Source: Arsenicibacter sp965247375
GTDB lineage: Bacteria > Bacteroidota > Bacteroidia > Cytophagales > Spirosomataceae
Length of the DNA: 64,000 nucleotides
Direction of reading: 5' to 3'
Assembly: GCA_965247375.1 (NCBI GenBank)
Contig: CBDFHU010000009.1
Span: 1-64,000 of the forward strand
The translations under genes were made by a program, and so were the position numbers. The notes under the pieces are model-generated. The model was given only the letters and a program-made list of their open reading frames with translations, was not told where the DNA came from and did not search any database. This document shows, one piece after another, positions 1 to 9,615 of this stretch. The stretch's first letter is position 1. Every line of letters starts with the position of its first letter.

Positions 1-108
1 AAAAACGCATTCCGGCCTGCGGAAAAATATAGCCCGCCCAACAACTGCAATAGCCTTCCGGTTACTGAACGCCGTATACTAGGTGATTTCTGACGATTGG
101 GAAACGGC

Positions 109-2373
109 ATGGTTATACCTTATACTATATGGCGCAACGCCGGCAACTGGCTTATATCCTTTTGCACAGTCCTTGTTTTACAGGGATGTCACTCTCAGAA
201 GCGGCAGGAACAGCCTTATGTCGACAAGGCTTTCTGGCAGGAAGACCATAAACCGTATCCGGTCAGTACGGATCCCGCCGACAACGACGTACGCAGTATT
301 GCGGTCGGGCCCGATCAGACGGTCTGGATTGCTACGGCCACCGGTATTTTCCGGAAACCACAGGACACCTCCGTCTGGGAGCTTGTTCTGAGCGCCGACC
401 GGAAAGGCCCTGCCTTCTCGGTCGGCATCGACAAGGCAGGCACGGTCTGGCTGGGTACGTGGCAGGGGTTATTCAGGTACGCAGGTGACCGTCCGGAAAC
501 CGTTGACGGGATCAGCGGGCCCGTCACGACTGTCAGCCCGGCGCCCGAAGGCACGTACGCCATTGGTCCGCAGGGGATCTGGCTCGTAACGAACGGACAG
601 GTTCTCAAAAAAGGCTATGCTATCCCGAGATCAGTACGGAACGCTTTGCCGGATGGTCAGGGGGGCATCTGGATCGCCAGCGATGTGGGCCTTTACCACT
701 GCACCCCCAAAAACGTCGATATATATCAATCAACAAAGCATTTACTGAGCGCTTACGTAAAAGGACTGGCCTACGACAGTAAGCAACAACTCTGGGCAGC
801 CGGTCTGGGTGGCGTTTCCCAACTGGCGAACCACCGCAAAACTGGTACGCTGACACCCGACGACGGCCTGCCCACCATTTATGCCACCTGCGTGGAGCGA
901 GCACCCGACAGCACCATGTGGGTCGGCACCGAACAGGGTGTGGTGCGCTTCCGGCCCGATGGTACTCACTCGCTCCTGTTCAGCCAGCGCTGGCTGCTCG
1001 ATGACCGGATTGCGGACATCGCCTTTGATAAAGCCGGAACGGCCTGGATCGCTACCCCTAAAGGTGTCAGTGCGATCCGCAAACGGTCCATGACACTGGC
1101 GCAGAAAAGTAATTTTTTCTACGATGTGCTGATGAAGCGCCATATCCGTGAACCGTGGATTGCCGGTCAGTGCCGGTTGCCGGTTGCCGGCGACATCGCA
1201 ACATGGGAACCCGAAGACGACGATAACGACGGCGAATATACCGGCAACTACCTGGCCATGGAGGCGTTCCGGTATGCCGCCACCAAAAGCCCCGATGCCA
1301 AAGCAAAAGCGGCGAAAGCGTTCCGGTTTCTGCGGTTGTTGCAGGAAGTAACGGGAACCGACGGCTTTTTTGCCCGCACCATCGTGCCGGCCGGATGGGA
1401 TAAAACCATACTCCATGACGGAAACCGTACGTATACTGCGCGGGAGCTGGCGGATGAACTGGCCAAAGAACCCCGCTTCAAACCGGTGCAGGTCCGCTGG
1501 CAGCTATCCAAAGACGGCAAATGGCTCTGGAAAGGCGATACCAGCAGCGACGAACTATGCGGCCACATGTTCGGCTACTTCTTTTACTACAAACTGGTTG
1601 CCGACGAACCTGAAAAGGCACTGATCCGTACCCATATCCGGCACATTGCCGATCACCTGATCAAGCATAATTTCAACCTGACCGACATCGACGGAAAACC
1701 AACCCGCTGGGGTGTCTGGTCGCCGCAGCAGCTGAACCACGACCCGGAATGGGCACCCGACCGCAGCCAGAACTCCATGGAAATGCTGACATTTCTGAAA
1801 CTGGCTCATTACGTGACCAATGACCCGAAATACCAGCAGCAGTACCTCCGGCTCATTCAGCACGAAGGCTATCTGGATAACATGGCCAACATTCCGAATC
1901 AGAATCCGGCCTGGTTTATCTACTTCGACGTAGTGCTTCAGGCCTATTGCTATCCGATTCTGCTTGATTGCGAAAACGATCCGACCGTACGGGCCTTTTA
2001 CCGGAATCACATGGATGCCTGGTTTGACCGCCGCCGGAACGACCATAATCCGCTGATTAACTTTCTGTACAATTATGCCCGCAACCGGCAGGATGAGCTA
2101 CAGAACTCCGTCGCCTTCTTTGAAAATACGCCCCTCGACCTGGTCGACTGGCCGATTGACCATACTAAACGGGAAGACATCCGGATTGTCCGTAAGCCTG
2201 TGCTCGACGACATACAGGTCAGTGAACTACAGCCACCGGCTCTGCGTCTGGCCATCCGCTGGGATAAAAACCCCTGGACGGCTACCGGCGGTGACCCGCA
2301 CCGTGAACGCGAACCGGTCTTCTGGCTACTTCCCTACTGGATGGGACGGTATCTGGGCATGATTCGTAATTAA
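109..2373 (+). CDS. Propeller plus helical-domain lipoprotein, paralog 1 of 3
   Basis: About 754 residues. I prefer the ATG at 109 over a TTG twelve bases upstream. The N-terminus has a hydrophobic stretch ending in a lipobox (LQGC, Cys27), so it is probably an envelope lipoprotein. Residues about 60-330 hold repeated blades of the two-component-regulator-propeller type (for example VWIATATGIF, VWLGTWQGLF, MWVGTEQGVV). The rest is a helical domain with DDDNDGEY, GDTSSDE, DIDGKPTRWG and a C-terminal LLPYWMGRYLG motif. The same motifs recur in the genes at 4703 and 7393, which are clear paralogs. No kinase or DNA-binding domain follows the propeller, so it is not a hybrid sensor kinase. The helical half resembles alpha/alpha-toroid carbohydrate-active enzymes, but I cannot assign a family. 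The function is unknown; secreted glycan binding or cleavage is an inference. Confidence 0.85.
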   Translation: MVIPYTIWRNAGNWLISFCTVLVLQGCHSQKRQEQPYVDKAFWQEDHKPYPVSTDPADNDVRSIAVGPDQTVWIATATGIFRKPQDTSVWELVLSADRKGPAFSVGIDKAGTVWLGTWQGLFRYAGDRPETVDGISGPVTTVSPAPEGTYAIGPQGIWLVTNGQVLKKGYAIPRSVRNALPDGQGGIWIASDVGLYHCTPKNVDIYQSTKHLLSAYVKGLAYDSKQQLWAAGLGGVSQLANHRKTGTLTPDDGLPTIYATCVERAPDSTMWVGTEQGVVRFRPDGTHSLLFSQRWLLDDRIADIAFDKAGTAWIATPKGVSAIRKRSMTLAQKSNFFYDVLMKRHIREPWIAGQCRLPVAGDIATWEPEDDDNDGEYTGNYLAMEAFRYAATKSPDAKAKAAKAFRFLRLLQEVTGTDGFFARTIVPAGWDKTILHDGNRTYTARELADELAKEPRFKPVQVRWQLSKDGKWLWKGDTSSDELCGHMFGYFFYYKLVADEPEKALIRTHIRHIADHLIKHNFNLTDIDGKPTRWGVWSPQQLNHDPEWAPDRSQNSMEMLTFLKLAHYVTNDPKYQQQYLRLIQHEGYLDNMANIPNQNPAWFIYFDVVLQAYCYPILLDCENDPTVRAFYRNHMDAWFDRRRNDHNPLINFLYNYARNRQDELQNSVAFFENTPLDLVDWPIDHTKREDIRIVRKPVLDDIQVSELQPPALRLAIRWDKNPWTATGGDPHREREPVFWLLPYWMGRYLGMIRN

Positions 2374-2404
2374 TGTAAACTGAGCATTATTGATTATCAA
2401 CTCT

Positions 2405-3469
2405 ATGAAACCCACAATTCACTTCCTGTTTCTGGCCCTGTGGATCGGGCTGGCGGCGCCCGTGCTGTCTCAGCCGGCCCCGACCTATGCCGAAAAGCTC
2501 GGCTGGCCCAAAGGGTCAAAAGTGGTTATTCTGCACGTAGATGATGCCGGCATGTTTTTATCGGCCAATCAGGGTACGCTGAAGGCGATGGAGCAAGGTA
2601 CCGCTTCGTCGTGCAGCATCATGATGCCCTGTGCCTGGGCAGCCAGTTTTACCCGGTACGCCATTAACCACCCGACCCTGGATGTGGGCATTCACCTGAC
2701 CCTGACCTCCGAATGGAAAGACTACCGGTGGTCACCCTTGTCGGGAGGGAAACAGGTGCCGGGTCTGATTGACGGTGAAGGGGCGTTCTGGCCGGAAGTT
2801 GCCGATGTGGTGCAGCACGCGTCGCCGGATGAAGTCGAACGGGAGATCAGGGCACAGCTCGACCGGGCAATCCGCATGGGTCTGAAGCCGACCCACATGG
2901 ATTCGCACATGGGAACGTTGTTTGCCAGTCCCGGCTTTCTGGAACGGTACATCAAGGTCGGAGCCGAATACCGGATTCCGGTGATGTTTCCCGGCGGCAA
3001 CAATAAGCTGCTCATTGAGTGCCAGAACTACCCAGTTATTAAAAAACTCAAAGCTGAAGGGAAGTGGAAAGAAGGCATGACCCTGCCGACACCCGCCATT
3101 GTGCAGCAGGCAACGTCAGTCGGCGAAACTATCTGGAAGGCCGGCCTGCCGGTCCTCGATGATCTGCACACGATCAGCGGCGACTGGAAACCGGAAACGG
3201 GCGGCGACGTTAGCCCGGAAGCCTGGGGCAAATACAAGGTGCAGCAGTTTAAAGACGCTTTTACACGCATGGAGCCGGGTGTCGCCATGTTTATCGTGCA
3301 TTGCAACGACCAGAACGAAAGCTTTAAGTATATCAGTTCGTCGGGCGGTACCCGCTATGCGGATATGCTGTCGATGATGGACCCCGAACTGAAGGCTTAC
3401 CTCAAAAAAGAAGGTATCATCCTGACCACCTGGCGCGAACTGATGGAACGCCGGTCGAAGGTGAAATAG
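2405..3469 (+). CDS. ChbG/YdjC-family carbohydrate deacetylase
   Basis: About 354 residues with a signal peptide ending near LSQP (residues 20-24). The ATG at 2405 starts a clean signal peptide; a TTG at 2390 would only add a polar pentapeptide. The YdjC/ChbG fold is shown by the metal-site motif HVDDAG (Asp46-Asp47), the HLTLTSE strand and the THMDSHMG motif, matching the usual Asp-His-His metal set. Family members remove N-acetyl groups from sugars such as chitobiose. The signal peptide implies periplasmic action rather than the cytosolic role of E. coli ChbG. It lies 31 bp after the propeller gene and 53 bp before the sialidase-like gene, probably in one transcript. Confidence 0.85.
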   Translation: MKPTIHFLFLALWIGLAAPVLSQPAPTYAEKLGWPKGSKVVILHVDDAGMFLSANQGTLKAMEQGTASSCSIMMPCAWAASFTRYAINHPTLDVGIHLTLTSEWKDYRWSPLSGGKQVPGLIDGEGAFWPEVADVVQHASPDEVEREIRAQLDRAIRMGLKPTHMDSHMGTLFASPGFLERYIKVGAEYRIPVMFPGGNNKLLIECQNYPVIKKLKAEGKWKEGMTLPTPAIVQQATSVGETIWKAGLPVLDDLHTISGDWKPETGGDVSPEAWGKYKVQQFKDAFTRMEPGVAMFIVHCNDQNESFKYISSSGGTRYADMLSMMDPELKAYLKKEGIILTTWRELMERRSKVK

Positions 3470-3490
3470 TGGTCTGAACGGCTGTAATTC

Positions 3491-3515
3491 AGGGCGACCA
3501 CGTGGGGTCGCCCCT
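3491..3515. repeat. GC-rich palindrome before the sialidase-like gene
   Basis: An 8-bp inverted repeat (GGGCGACC / GGTCGCCC) with a six-base loop sits in the 53-bp gap between the deacetylase and the sialidase-like gene. It ends 8 bases before the ATG. It has no U-tract, so it looks like a REP-type palindrome or an intercistronic mRNA hairpin rather than a terminator. Confidence 0.6.
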
Positions 3516-3522
3516 ACATAAC

Positions 3523-4689
3523 ATGAAACAACTCGCATTCATTTTCCTCTTTTTAACCTTCCGTCTCCAGGCCCAACCCATTGTCCGCGAGCAGCTGATT
3601 TTCCCCAGACAATCGCAGCACGTACATGGCAGCAGCCTGGTCGCGCTGCCCAACGGCGATATGCTCGCGTGCTGGTTTCAGGGCAGCGGCGAACGTACCG
3701 CCGACGATGTTAACATCATGGGGGCACGGCTGCGGAAGGGCGCAACTACCTGGAGTACGCCGTTCCTGATGGCCGACACCCCCTATCTGCCTGACTGCAA
3801 TCCGGTCCTGTTCCTGAATCATCAGGGCAAACTGTTTCTAGTCTGGATTGCGGTACAGGCCAATCAGTGGGAGCAATCCATTCTGCGGGTACGTACCTCG
3901 ACTGACTTTTCGGGAGCCGGTGCACCGGTCTGGAACTGGCAGGACAATATCCTGCTGAAACCCGGCAAACGCTTTGCGCAGGAGGTTGAAAAACGGTTTA
4001 AGGAGCTGCCTCCCCTGCACCACGGCTGGGCCGGCTACGCCCCGAAATACGACGACCTGATTATTGAAGCCAGCCACGATCAGACAAAACGCAGCATCGG
4101 CTGGATGACGCGGATCAAACCCCTGCTGCTGCCCGGCAACCGCATCGTGCTGCCCTTGTATTCCGACGGCTACAACTTCTCGCTGATGGCCATTTCGGAT
4201 GACGACGGCGTTTCATGGCGACCGGGGCTGCCGGTCGTCGGGCGCGGCCCGATTCAACCGGCTCTGGCCCGACGCAAAGACGGAACGCTGGTGGCATACA
4301 TGCGCGACAGCGGCGATGATCCGCCGCGCGTACACCTGAGCGAATCGACCGATCAGGGAGAGACCTGGACGGCAAGCCGGAAAACCGATATACCGAATAC
4401 CGCAAGCGTTGACGTGCTGGTCCTGAAAGACGGTAAATGGGCCTTTCTGGGCAATGACCTGGACGATGGCCGGTATCGCCTCAGCCTGTTCCTGTCCGAT
4501 GATGAAGGCAAAACCTGGCCGTGGAAAACCAGACTGGAAGACAAGCAGCCGGGTAAAGGCGGCTACTCCTACCCCTGCCTCATCCAGACTGCCGACGGGT
4601 TGCTGCACATGACCTATTCGCATCACGAAGGCGAACAACAGAAATCGATTAATTATATGGTCGTTGATCCGGCAAAACTGATAAAATAA
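3523..4689 (+). CDS. Sialidase-like exo-glycosidase (BNR/Asp-box protein)
   Basis: About 388 residues from the ATG at 3523, which opens a short signal peptide (cleavage near LQAQP). The in-frame GTG at 3502 is unlikely because it would extend the signal peptide with polar residues. Three Asp-boxes are visible: SDDDGVSW, STDQGETW and SDDEGKTW. The phrase GRGPIQPALARRKDGTL is typical of the predicted-neuraminidase family (COG4692-like). This is a six-bladed sialidase fold, and the product should act in the periplasm or outside the cell. I do not see a canonical FRIP motif, so specificity for sialic acid is not established. Thirteen bases separate it from the next propeller gene. Confidence 0.8.
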   Translation: MKQLAFIFLFLTFRLQAQPIVREQLIFPRQSQHVHGSSLVALPNGDMLACWFQGSGERTADDVNIMGARLRKGATTWSTPFLMADTPYLPDCNPVLFLNHQGKLFLVWIAVQANQWEQSILRVRTSTDFSGAGAPVWNWQDNILLKPGKRFAQEVEKRFKELPPLHHGWAGYAPKYDDLIIEASHDQTKRSIGWMTRIKPLLLPGNRIVLPLYSDGYNFSLMAISDDDGVSWRPGLPVVGRGPIQPALARRKDGTLVAYMRDSGDDPPRVHLSESTDQGETWTASRKTDIPNTASVDVLVLKDGKWAFLGNDLDDGRYRLSLFLSDDEGKTWPWKTRLEDKQPGKGGYSYPCLIQTADGLLHMTYSHHEGEQQKSINYMVVDPAKLIK

Positions 4690-4702
4690 TACACATTACC
4701 CT

Positions 4703-6946
4703 ATGCATACAACCCATTATCCGGCGCTCGTAGCGGGCACCTTGTTTTACCTGAGCACCCACCTGACCGCCTTTGCGCAACAACCGGTTTATCAGGATAA
4801 GCCGTACGTACAGGACTACAGCATCAAGTTCTACAGTGATAAACAGGACCTTGAACAGGTTTTTACCGACCGGAACGGCAACATCAAAATCATGTCGAAA
4901 GACGGTATGCTGCACCCGTATGACGGTCAGTTTCTGTACCCCGGTAAGCTTTCGGCCGATGACTCTTACCGGACCCTGAAAAACAAGAAAATCACGGCGT
5001 TGACGCTGTATGACCAGCAAATTGTTTATCTCGACGACAAAGCCGTACTGAGCAATGCCTGGGCGGGTAGCCTGTACTGCAAACACGAATTACCAACCGC
5101 CAATAAAGCCGTTGGCGGACGCGACTTTGCCTTTCTGATTACCGATGGCAAAGCCCTGCACCTGGTAAAAGACGCCAAAACGCTGTGGAAAGGACAACTG
5201 ACCGGCGACGGGGTTATCGATATTCGTTTTCAGGAAGCAACCAACATGTTCCAGGTACTGGGAAAAAACGGGCTGTATACCTTCAGCCCGGCGACCAATA
5301 CGCTTTCGAAAGTAATCGACGGCGCGGATTTCACGGCCTTTGCGCTGAAAGGGACCCGGGCTTACATCGGTACAACCGACGGTTATCTGGTTGTTGATCT
5401 GGCCACGAAAAAACCGGTGGGAGCCATTCAGCGGCGGCTGCCGGTTACCCGGATTACGGCCGTCGAAAACGTTGACGGACGTATCTGGTTCGGTTCTGAA
5501 AAAGGTGCGTTTGCCCTCCGTCCCGACGGCAAGTACGACTACTACAACGGTGAACGCTGGCTGCCGGGCGATGCGGTGGTTTCGCTGGCCCAAGGGCCGA
5601 AAAACTCGGTACTGGTGCTGACAAAATCCGGTCTGGGTCAGATCTGTTTTAAACCGATGACGCTTCAGGACAAAGCTGATTTTTACGAAGAACAGGTACG
5701 GAGCCGCCACATCCGGAACGGCTTCAACGCCTCGCTCGACGGCATGGAAAAAGGCAACATCAGCACCGGCTACATGAGCGACTCGGACAACGACGGTCTG
5801 TGGACATCTATGTACCTGGCCGGTGAGGCCTTCCGCTACGCCGCCACCAAAGACAAGAACGCCTTGCAGAATGTCCGCGAGTCACTGGATGCGATGGATC
5901 GGCTGTATACCGTCAATCCGGTGCCGGGCTTCCCGTCGCGGTCGTTTGAACGGAGCGGATTCGGCAAACACCTCTCTGATCCGGAACGCTGGCAGCATGC
6001 CCCTGACCCGGAATGGGACTGGAAATCTACTACCAGCAGTGATGAAGTAATCGGCCATATTTTCGCGTTCGGGGTCATTGCCGAGATCGTGGACGACAAA
6101 GCCCTGAAAAAACAGTCGGTTGCGCTGATTGACACGCTGATGAGCCATATCCTCAAAAACGACATGTACCTCATCGACTTTGACGGCAAACCGACGATGT
6201 GGGGCAAGTGGAATCCGGCGTACGTTAACAATTTCCCGACCAACGTAGGTGACCGCAAGCTGAACTCATCGAACATCGTCGCGATGCTCCAAACGGCGTA
6301 TCACTTTACGAAAAAAGAAAAGTACAAACAGAAGGCACTTGAGCTGATGACCAAATACGGCTATCTCGAAAACCTGATGCGACCGATGCGTGAAATCGGT
6401 CAGGCACCGGATAATGCTGATGCACATGCCAAAAACATGTCGGAGAGCTGGAACCATTCCGACGACGAAATGTACTTTGTCGGCTACTGGGGCCTCTACC
6501 GCTATGCCTTTACCGACGAGCTGAAAGCCAAATACAAACAAGCCATTCTGGACCATTGGCAGGCGGAACGGCCGGAAAAAGAAGGTGCCTGGAATATATT
6601 CACGGCCCTGACCGGCACCAAAGACTTTGACCTGCCGGAAGCGGTCTGGTACCTGAAGGAACACCCGCTTGATATGATCGACTGGGCCATTATGAACAGC
6701 CACCGGAAAGATATTGATCAGCTACCGGAAAACTTCCGGAATCAGACCACAAAAGAGGTGTTACCTCCGGACGAGCGTCCGGTTCAGCGCCATAACGCCA
6801 ACATGTTCAGCCTTGACCGGACCCGCAACGGTAATTCCGAACACAGCGCCGGTGATATCTGGCTGTTACCGTACTGGATGGGGCGTTATCTGGGCGTTAT
6901 CAGCGCACCGGTTACCGGCACCGCCAAACCCGTCAGCAAGAAATAA
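4703..6946 (+). CDS. Propeller plus helical-domain secreted protein, paralog 2 of 3
   Basis: About 747 residues with a signal peptide cut near AFAQQP, so soluble or periplasmic rather than a lipoprotein. The N-terminal half (about residues 45-315) is propeller-like (IWFGSEKGAFALRPDG and similar blades). The C-terminal half has DSDNDGLWTSMYLAGEAF, TTSSDEVIGHIF, DFDGKPTMWGKWNP, SEWNHSDDEMYF-like and LLPYWMGRYLG motifs shared with the flanking paralogs. It is most similar to the gene at 7393, including the mature N-terminus QQPVYQD. The acidic and aromatic conserved motifs would suit a glycosidase or lyase pocket, but no known family can be named. A repeat island separates it from paralog 3. Confidence 0.85.
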   Translation: MHTTHYPALVAGTLFYLSTHLTAFAQQPVYQDKPYVQDYSIKFYSDKQDLEQVFTDRNGNIKIMSKDGMLHPYDGQFLYPGKLSADDSYRTLKNKKITALTLYDQQIVYLDDKAVLSNAWAGSLYCKHELPTANKAVGGRDFAFLITDGKALHLVKDAKTLWKGQLTGDGVIDIRFQEATNMFQVLGKNGLYTFSPATNTLSKVIDGADFTAFALKGTRAYIGTTDGYLVVDLATKKPVGAIQRRLPVTRITAVENVDGRIWFGSEKGAFALRPDGKYDYYNGERWLPGDAVVSLAQGPKNSVLVLTKSGLGQICFKPMTLQDKADFYEEQVRSRHIRNGFNASLDGMEKGNISTGYMSDSDNDGLWTSMYLAGEAFRYAATKDKNALQNVRESLDAMDRLYTVNPVPGFPSRSFERSGFGKHLSDPERWQHAPDPEWDWKSTTSSDEVIGHIFAFGVIAEIVDDKALKKQSVALIDTLMSHILKNDMYLIDFDGKPTMWGKWNPAYVNNFPTNVGDRKLNSSNIVAMLQTAYHFTKKEKYKQKALELMTKYGYLENLMRPMREIGQAPDNADAHAKNMSESWNHSDDEMYFVGYWGLYRYAFTDELKAKYKQAILDHWQAERPEKEGAWNIFTALTGTKDFDLPEAVWYLKEHPLDMIDWAIMNSHRKDIDQLPENFRNQTTKEVLPPDERPVQRHNANMFSLDRTRNGNSEHSAGDIWLLPYWMGRYLGVISAPVTGTAKPVSKK

Positions 6947-6979
6947 CCCAGGGTGATTTCGCAATGCCCCGTAGGGTCA

Positions 6980-7326
6980 TGATTGATAAAAGACGGCTAT
7001 TATCCAATGTCCCGTAGGGACGAAACAGCGTAGCGTCGGTAGGAATACAATCGTTTTAATACAATGTCCCGTAGGGACAAAACAGCGCAGTGTCGGTAGG
7101 AATATAATCGTTTTAATACAATGTCCCGTAGGGACAAAACAGCGCAGCGTCGGTTGTGTCGGTAGCAATGCCATTGCACAATTCCAATTTTGCCCCGTAG
7201 GGGCAACGCAAGATGCCTGTTTCGTACCTACGGCACGACACGAAGCTTACGCGTTATTATTTTGCTACCGACGCTACGCTGTTTCGTCCCTACGGGACAT
7301 TGGATAATAGCTGTCTTTATTAATCA
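6980..7326. repeat. Intergenic repeat island: tandem 57-bp units in a long inverted repeat
   Basis: This fills most of the 446-bp gap between two paralogous genes. Three units starting near 7006, 7063 and 7120 repeat with an exact 57-bp period and share the palindrome GTCCCGTAGGGAC followed by an ACAGCG(T/C)AG(C/T)GTCGGT tract. The first unit (6980-7042) reappears inverted at 7265-7326. Bases 6996-7042 are a perfect 47-bp match to the other arm, so a very long hairpin is possible. There are no spacers and no coding sequence. It resembles the REP/BIME-like palindromic elements common in Cytophagales intergenic DNA. Confidence 0.85.
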
Positions 7327-7392
7327 ACGCTGCCCTGTAACGTCCCTGCGGGATCCTGGTTACTGCATAGTACCCACTTCTTTACGATTGTT

Positions 7393-9609
7393 ATGAAACA
7401 ACTTTTCGCCTTCATCCTGTTGATTTCGGCCCTGCCGCTGTCGGCTCAGCAACCGGTTTATCAGGATATACCTTACTGGCAGGACATCAGCGTCAAACAC
7501 TACCTGCCGGATACGGCAAACCGGCTGAAAGCTGTTTTCCGCGACCGGAACGGGGTGATTCAGGTGTTGTCGGAAAAGGGATTGCTGCGGCCGCAGGGTG
7601 GGCAGTTTCAGTATCCGGGGACGCTTCTGCCCGAACGCGCCTATATCCCGATGCGCGACCGGCACCTGGCAGCCATGACGCTGGTTCAGCATCAGTTTGT
7701 TTATCTGGATGATGTTGCGGTACTGAGCAATGCCTGGGCCGGAAAGCTGTACCAGAATCATGACCTGCCGCAGGCCCGTCTTTTCGCCGGTGGTCAGCCC
7801 GGGAGCTGGCTGGTTTCAGACGGCAAACGCCTCAAACTACTGAAAGAAGGGCAAACTGACTGGACCGGTCAACTGCCGGATGACGACGTACAGGCGATCC
7901 GGTATGATGCCGTCCGGAACCGGTTCTGGCTGCTCGGAAGTCAGTCTGTAAGCTATCTGTCAGTAGCGGATAAACAGCTTAAAACCGTTCTCCGGCAACC
8001 AGACCTGACGTGTTTTGACCTGACCGACAACACACTGTACATCGGTACCCGCAATGGTTACCTGACCGTGGATGCGGTGCAGGGCAAACCGACCGGCCCG
8101 CTTCAGACCCGACTCCCCTGCCCCGACATTTCGGCAATCGCCTATGTCCACGGCAACCTCTGGTTTGGTTCGCCGATGGGGGCTTTCATGCGCCGGTCCG
8201 ACGGTAAATTCAATTATTACTTCGGTGAACGGTGGCTGCCCGGCAATCAGGTTGTCCATATCGCGGCGGGCGAAGGCCGTAATGTGCTCATCTTAACGAC
8301 CAAAGGGTTGGGCGAGGTTCAGTTCAAACCCATGACGCTACAGGACAAGGCCCTGGTCTATGAACAACAGGTCCGGCAGCGGCACATCCGCTACGGATTT
8401 AACTGCGATGTAGTTACGCTGAAACACGGCGACCTGTCGACTTTCGAAATGGGGCAGCGCGACAGTGACAACCTCTGGACGTCGATGTACCTCGTCAGCC
8501 AGCTGTACCGCTACAAAGTGACGGGCGATCCGGAAGCCCTGCAAAACTGCATGGAATCGTTCGATGCCATGGAACGGCTGTTTACGATCACGGACATGCC
8601 GGGCTTTTTTGCCAGAGGGTTCGAACGCAAAGGGTATCACAAGTTCAAGGCCGAAGCTTGGGACGGCGGGCTTACCAACGGCTGGACCGTGGCCAAAGAC
8701 CCCGAATGGAACTGGCGCGGCACCACCAGCAGCGACCAGACCGTCGGACAGTTTTTTGCGCTGACGCAGCTGGCCGAAATCATGGACGGCGACGTCAGGA
8801 AGCGGGCCATTACGCTTATGGACAAACTGATGACCAACATCATCAACAACGACTGGTATCTGCTTGATGTAGATGGCAAACCCACGCTCTGGGGCAAATG
8901 GAACCCGGCCTACGTCAACAGTTTCGACATCATCGTCGGTGACCGGAAGATTATGTCATCGAACCTGATCGCGTTTTTACAGGCGGCCTATCATTTCACG
9001 AAGAAGCCCGTATACAAGGAAAAAGCGATGGAGATGATGCACAAATACGGGTATCTCGACAACCTGATGCGGCCCATGAAAAGCATCGGTCCGGCACCCG
9101 CCAACGCCGGCGAGCTCGCTGCTTCACTGTCGGAAGAATGGAATCACTCCGACGACGAAATGTATTTTCTGGCTTATCACAGCCTGTATGCCTACGCCTT
9201 CGATGCCGGATTGAAAACGAAATTCCGCGAAGCCATCCGCGACCACTGGGACATTGAACGGCCCGAGCGCGACGGCCTCTGGAACCTGTGTTATGCCGCA
9301 ACAGGAGCCAAAACCTTCGACCTGCCCGAAACTGTCTGGTACCTCAAGGAATTTCCGCTGGATATGGTCGAATGGCAGGTCAAAAACAGCCATCGCAAAG
9401 ACCTGACGTTTGTACCGGCCAATTTCCGGGGGCAGACTACCACCGAAGTACTGCCTCCCGACGAGCGGCCGGAACTGAAACACAACCGCAATCAGTTCAA
9501 ACTCGACCGGAACGAAAACGGGGTAAGCGAGCTCAGTGCGGGTGACTCGTTTCTGCTGCCTTACTGGATGGGCCGGTATCTGGGCGTTATCAGCGGACCC
9601 AAAAAATAG
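7393..9609 (+). CDS. Propeller plus helical-domain secreted protein, paralog 3 of 3
   Basis: About 738 residues with a signal peptide ending near LSAQQP. The mature N-terminus (QPVYQDIPYWQD) and both halves align with the gene at 4703. The propeller region covers about residues 40-310. The helical domain carries DSDNLWTSMYL, TTSSDQTVGQFF, DVDGKPTLWGKWNP, SEEWNHSDDEMYF and LLPYWMGRYLG. One difference is that the conserved DNDG of the paralogs is reduced to DSDN, which may mark divergence of the active or metal site. The stop lies 6 bp before the GH67/GH20-like gene, so the two are probably cotranscribed and act on the same substrate. Confidence 0.85.
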   Translation: MKQLFAFILLISALPLSAQQPVYQDIPYWQDISVKHYLPDTANRLKAVFRDRNGVIQVLSEKGLLRPQGGQFQYPGTLLPERAYIPMRDRHLAAMTLVQHQFVYLDDVAVLSNAWAGKLYQNHDLPQARLFAGGQPGSWLVSDGKRLKLLKEGQTDWTGQLPDDDVQAIRYDAVRNRFWLLGSQSVSYLSVADKQLKTVLRQPDLTCFDLTDNTLYIGTRNGYLTVDAVQGKPTGPLQTRLPCPDISAIAYVHGNLWFGSPMGAFMRRSDGKFNYYFGERWLPGNQVVHIAAGEGRNVLILTTKGLGEVQFKPMTLQDKALVYEQQVRQRHIRYGFNCDVVTLKHGDLSTFEMGQRDSDNLWTSMYLVSQLYRYKVTGDPEALQNCMESFDAMERLFTITDMPGFFARGFERKGYHKFKAEAWDGGLTNGWTVAKDPEWNWRGTTSSDQTVGQFFALTQLAEIMDGDVRKRAITLMDKLMTNIINNDWYLLDVDGKPTLWGKWNPAYVNSFDIIVGDRKIMSSNLIAFLQAAYHFTKKPVYKEKAMEMMHKYGYLDNLMRPMKSIGPAPANAGELAASLSEEWNHSDDEMYFLAYHSLYAYAFDAGLKTKFREAIRDHWDIERPERDGLWNLCYAATGAKTFDLPETVWYLKEFPLDMVEWQVKNSHRKDLTFVPANFRGQTTTEVLPPDERPELKHNRNQFKLDRNENGVSELSAGDSFLLPYWMGRYLGVISGPKK

Positions 9610-9615
9610 CAGCTC

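Noticed and set aside
109..1100. Hybrid two-component sensor suggested by the propeller repeats
   Set aside because: No transmembrane helix after the propeller, no HisKA/HATPase, receiver or AraC domain follows.
7006..7150. Regular 57-bp repeats that look like a CRISPR array
   Set aside because: Units are contiguous copies with no unique spacers, one copy is inverted far away, and no cas gene is present.
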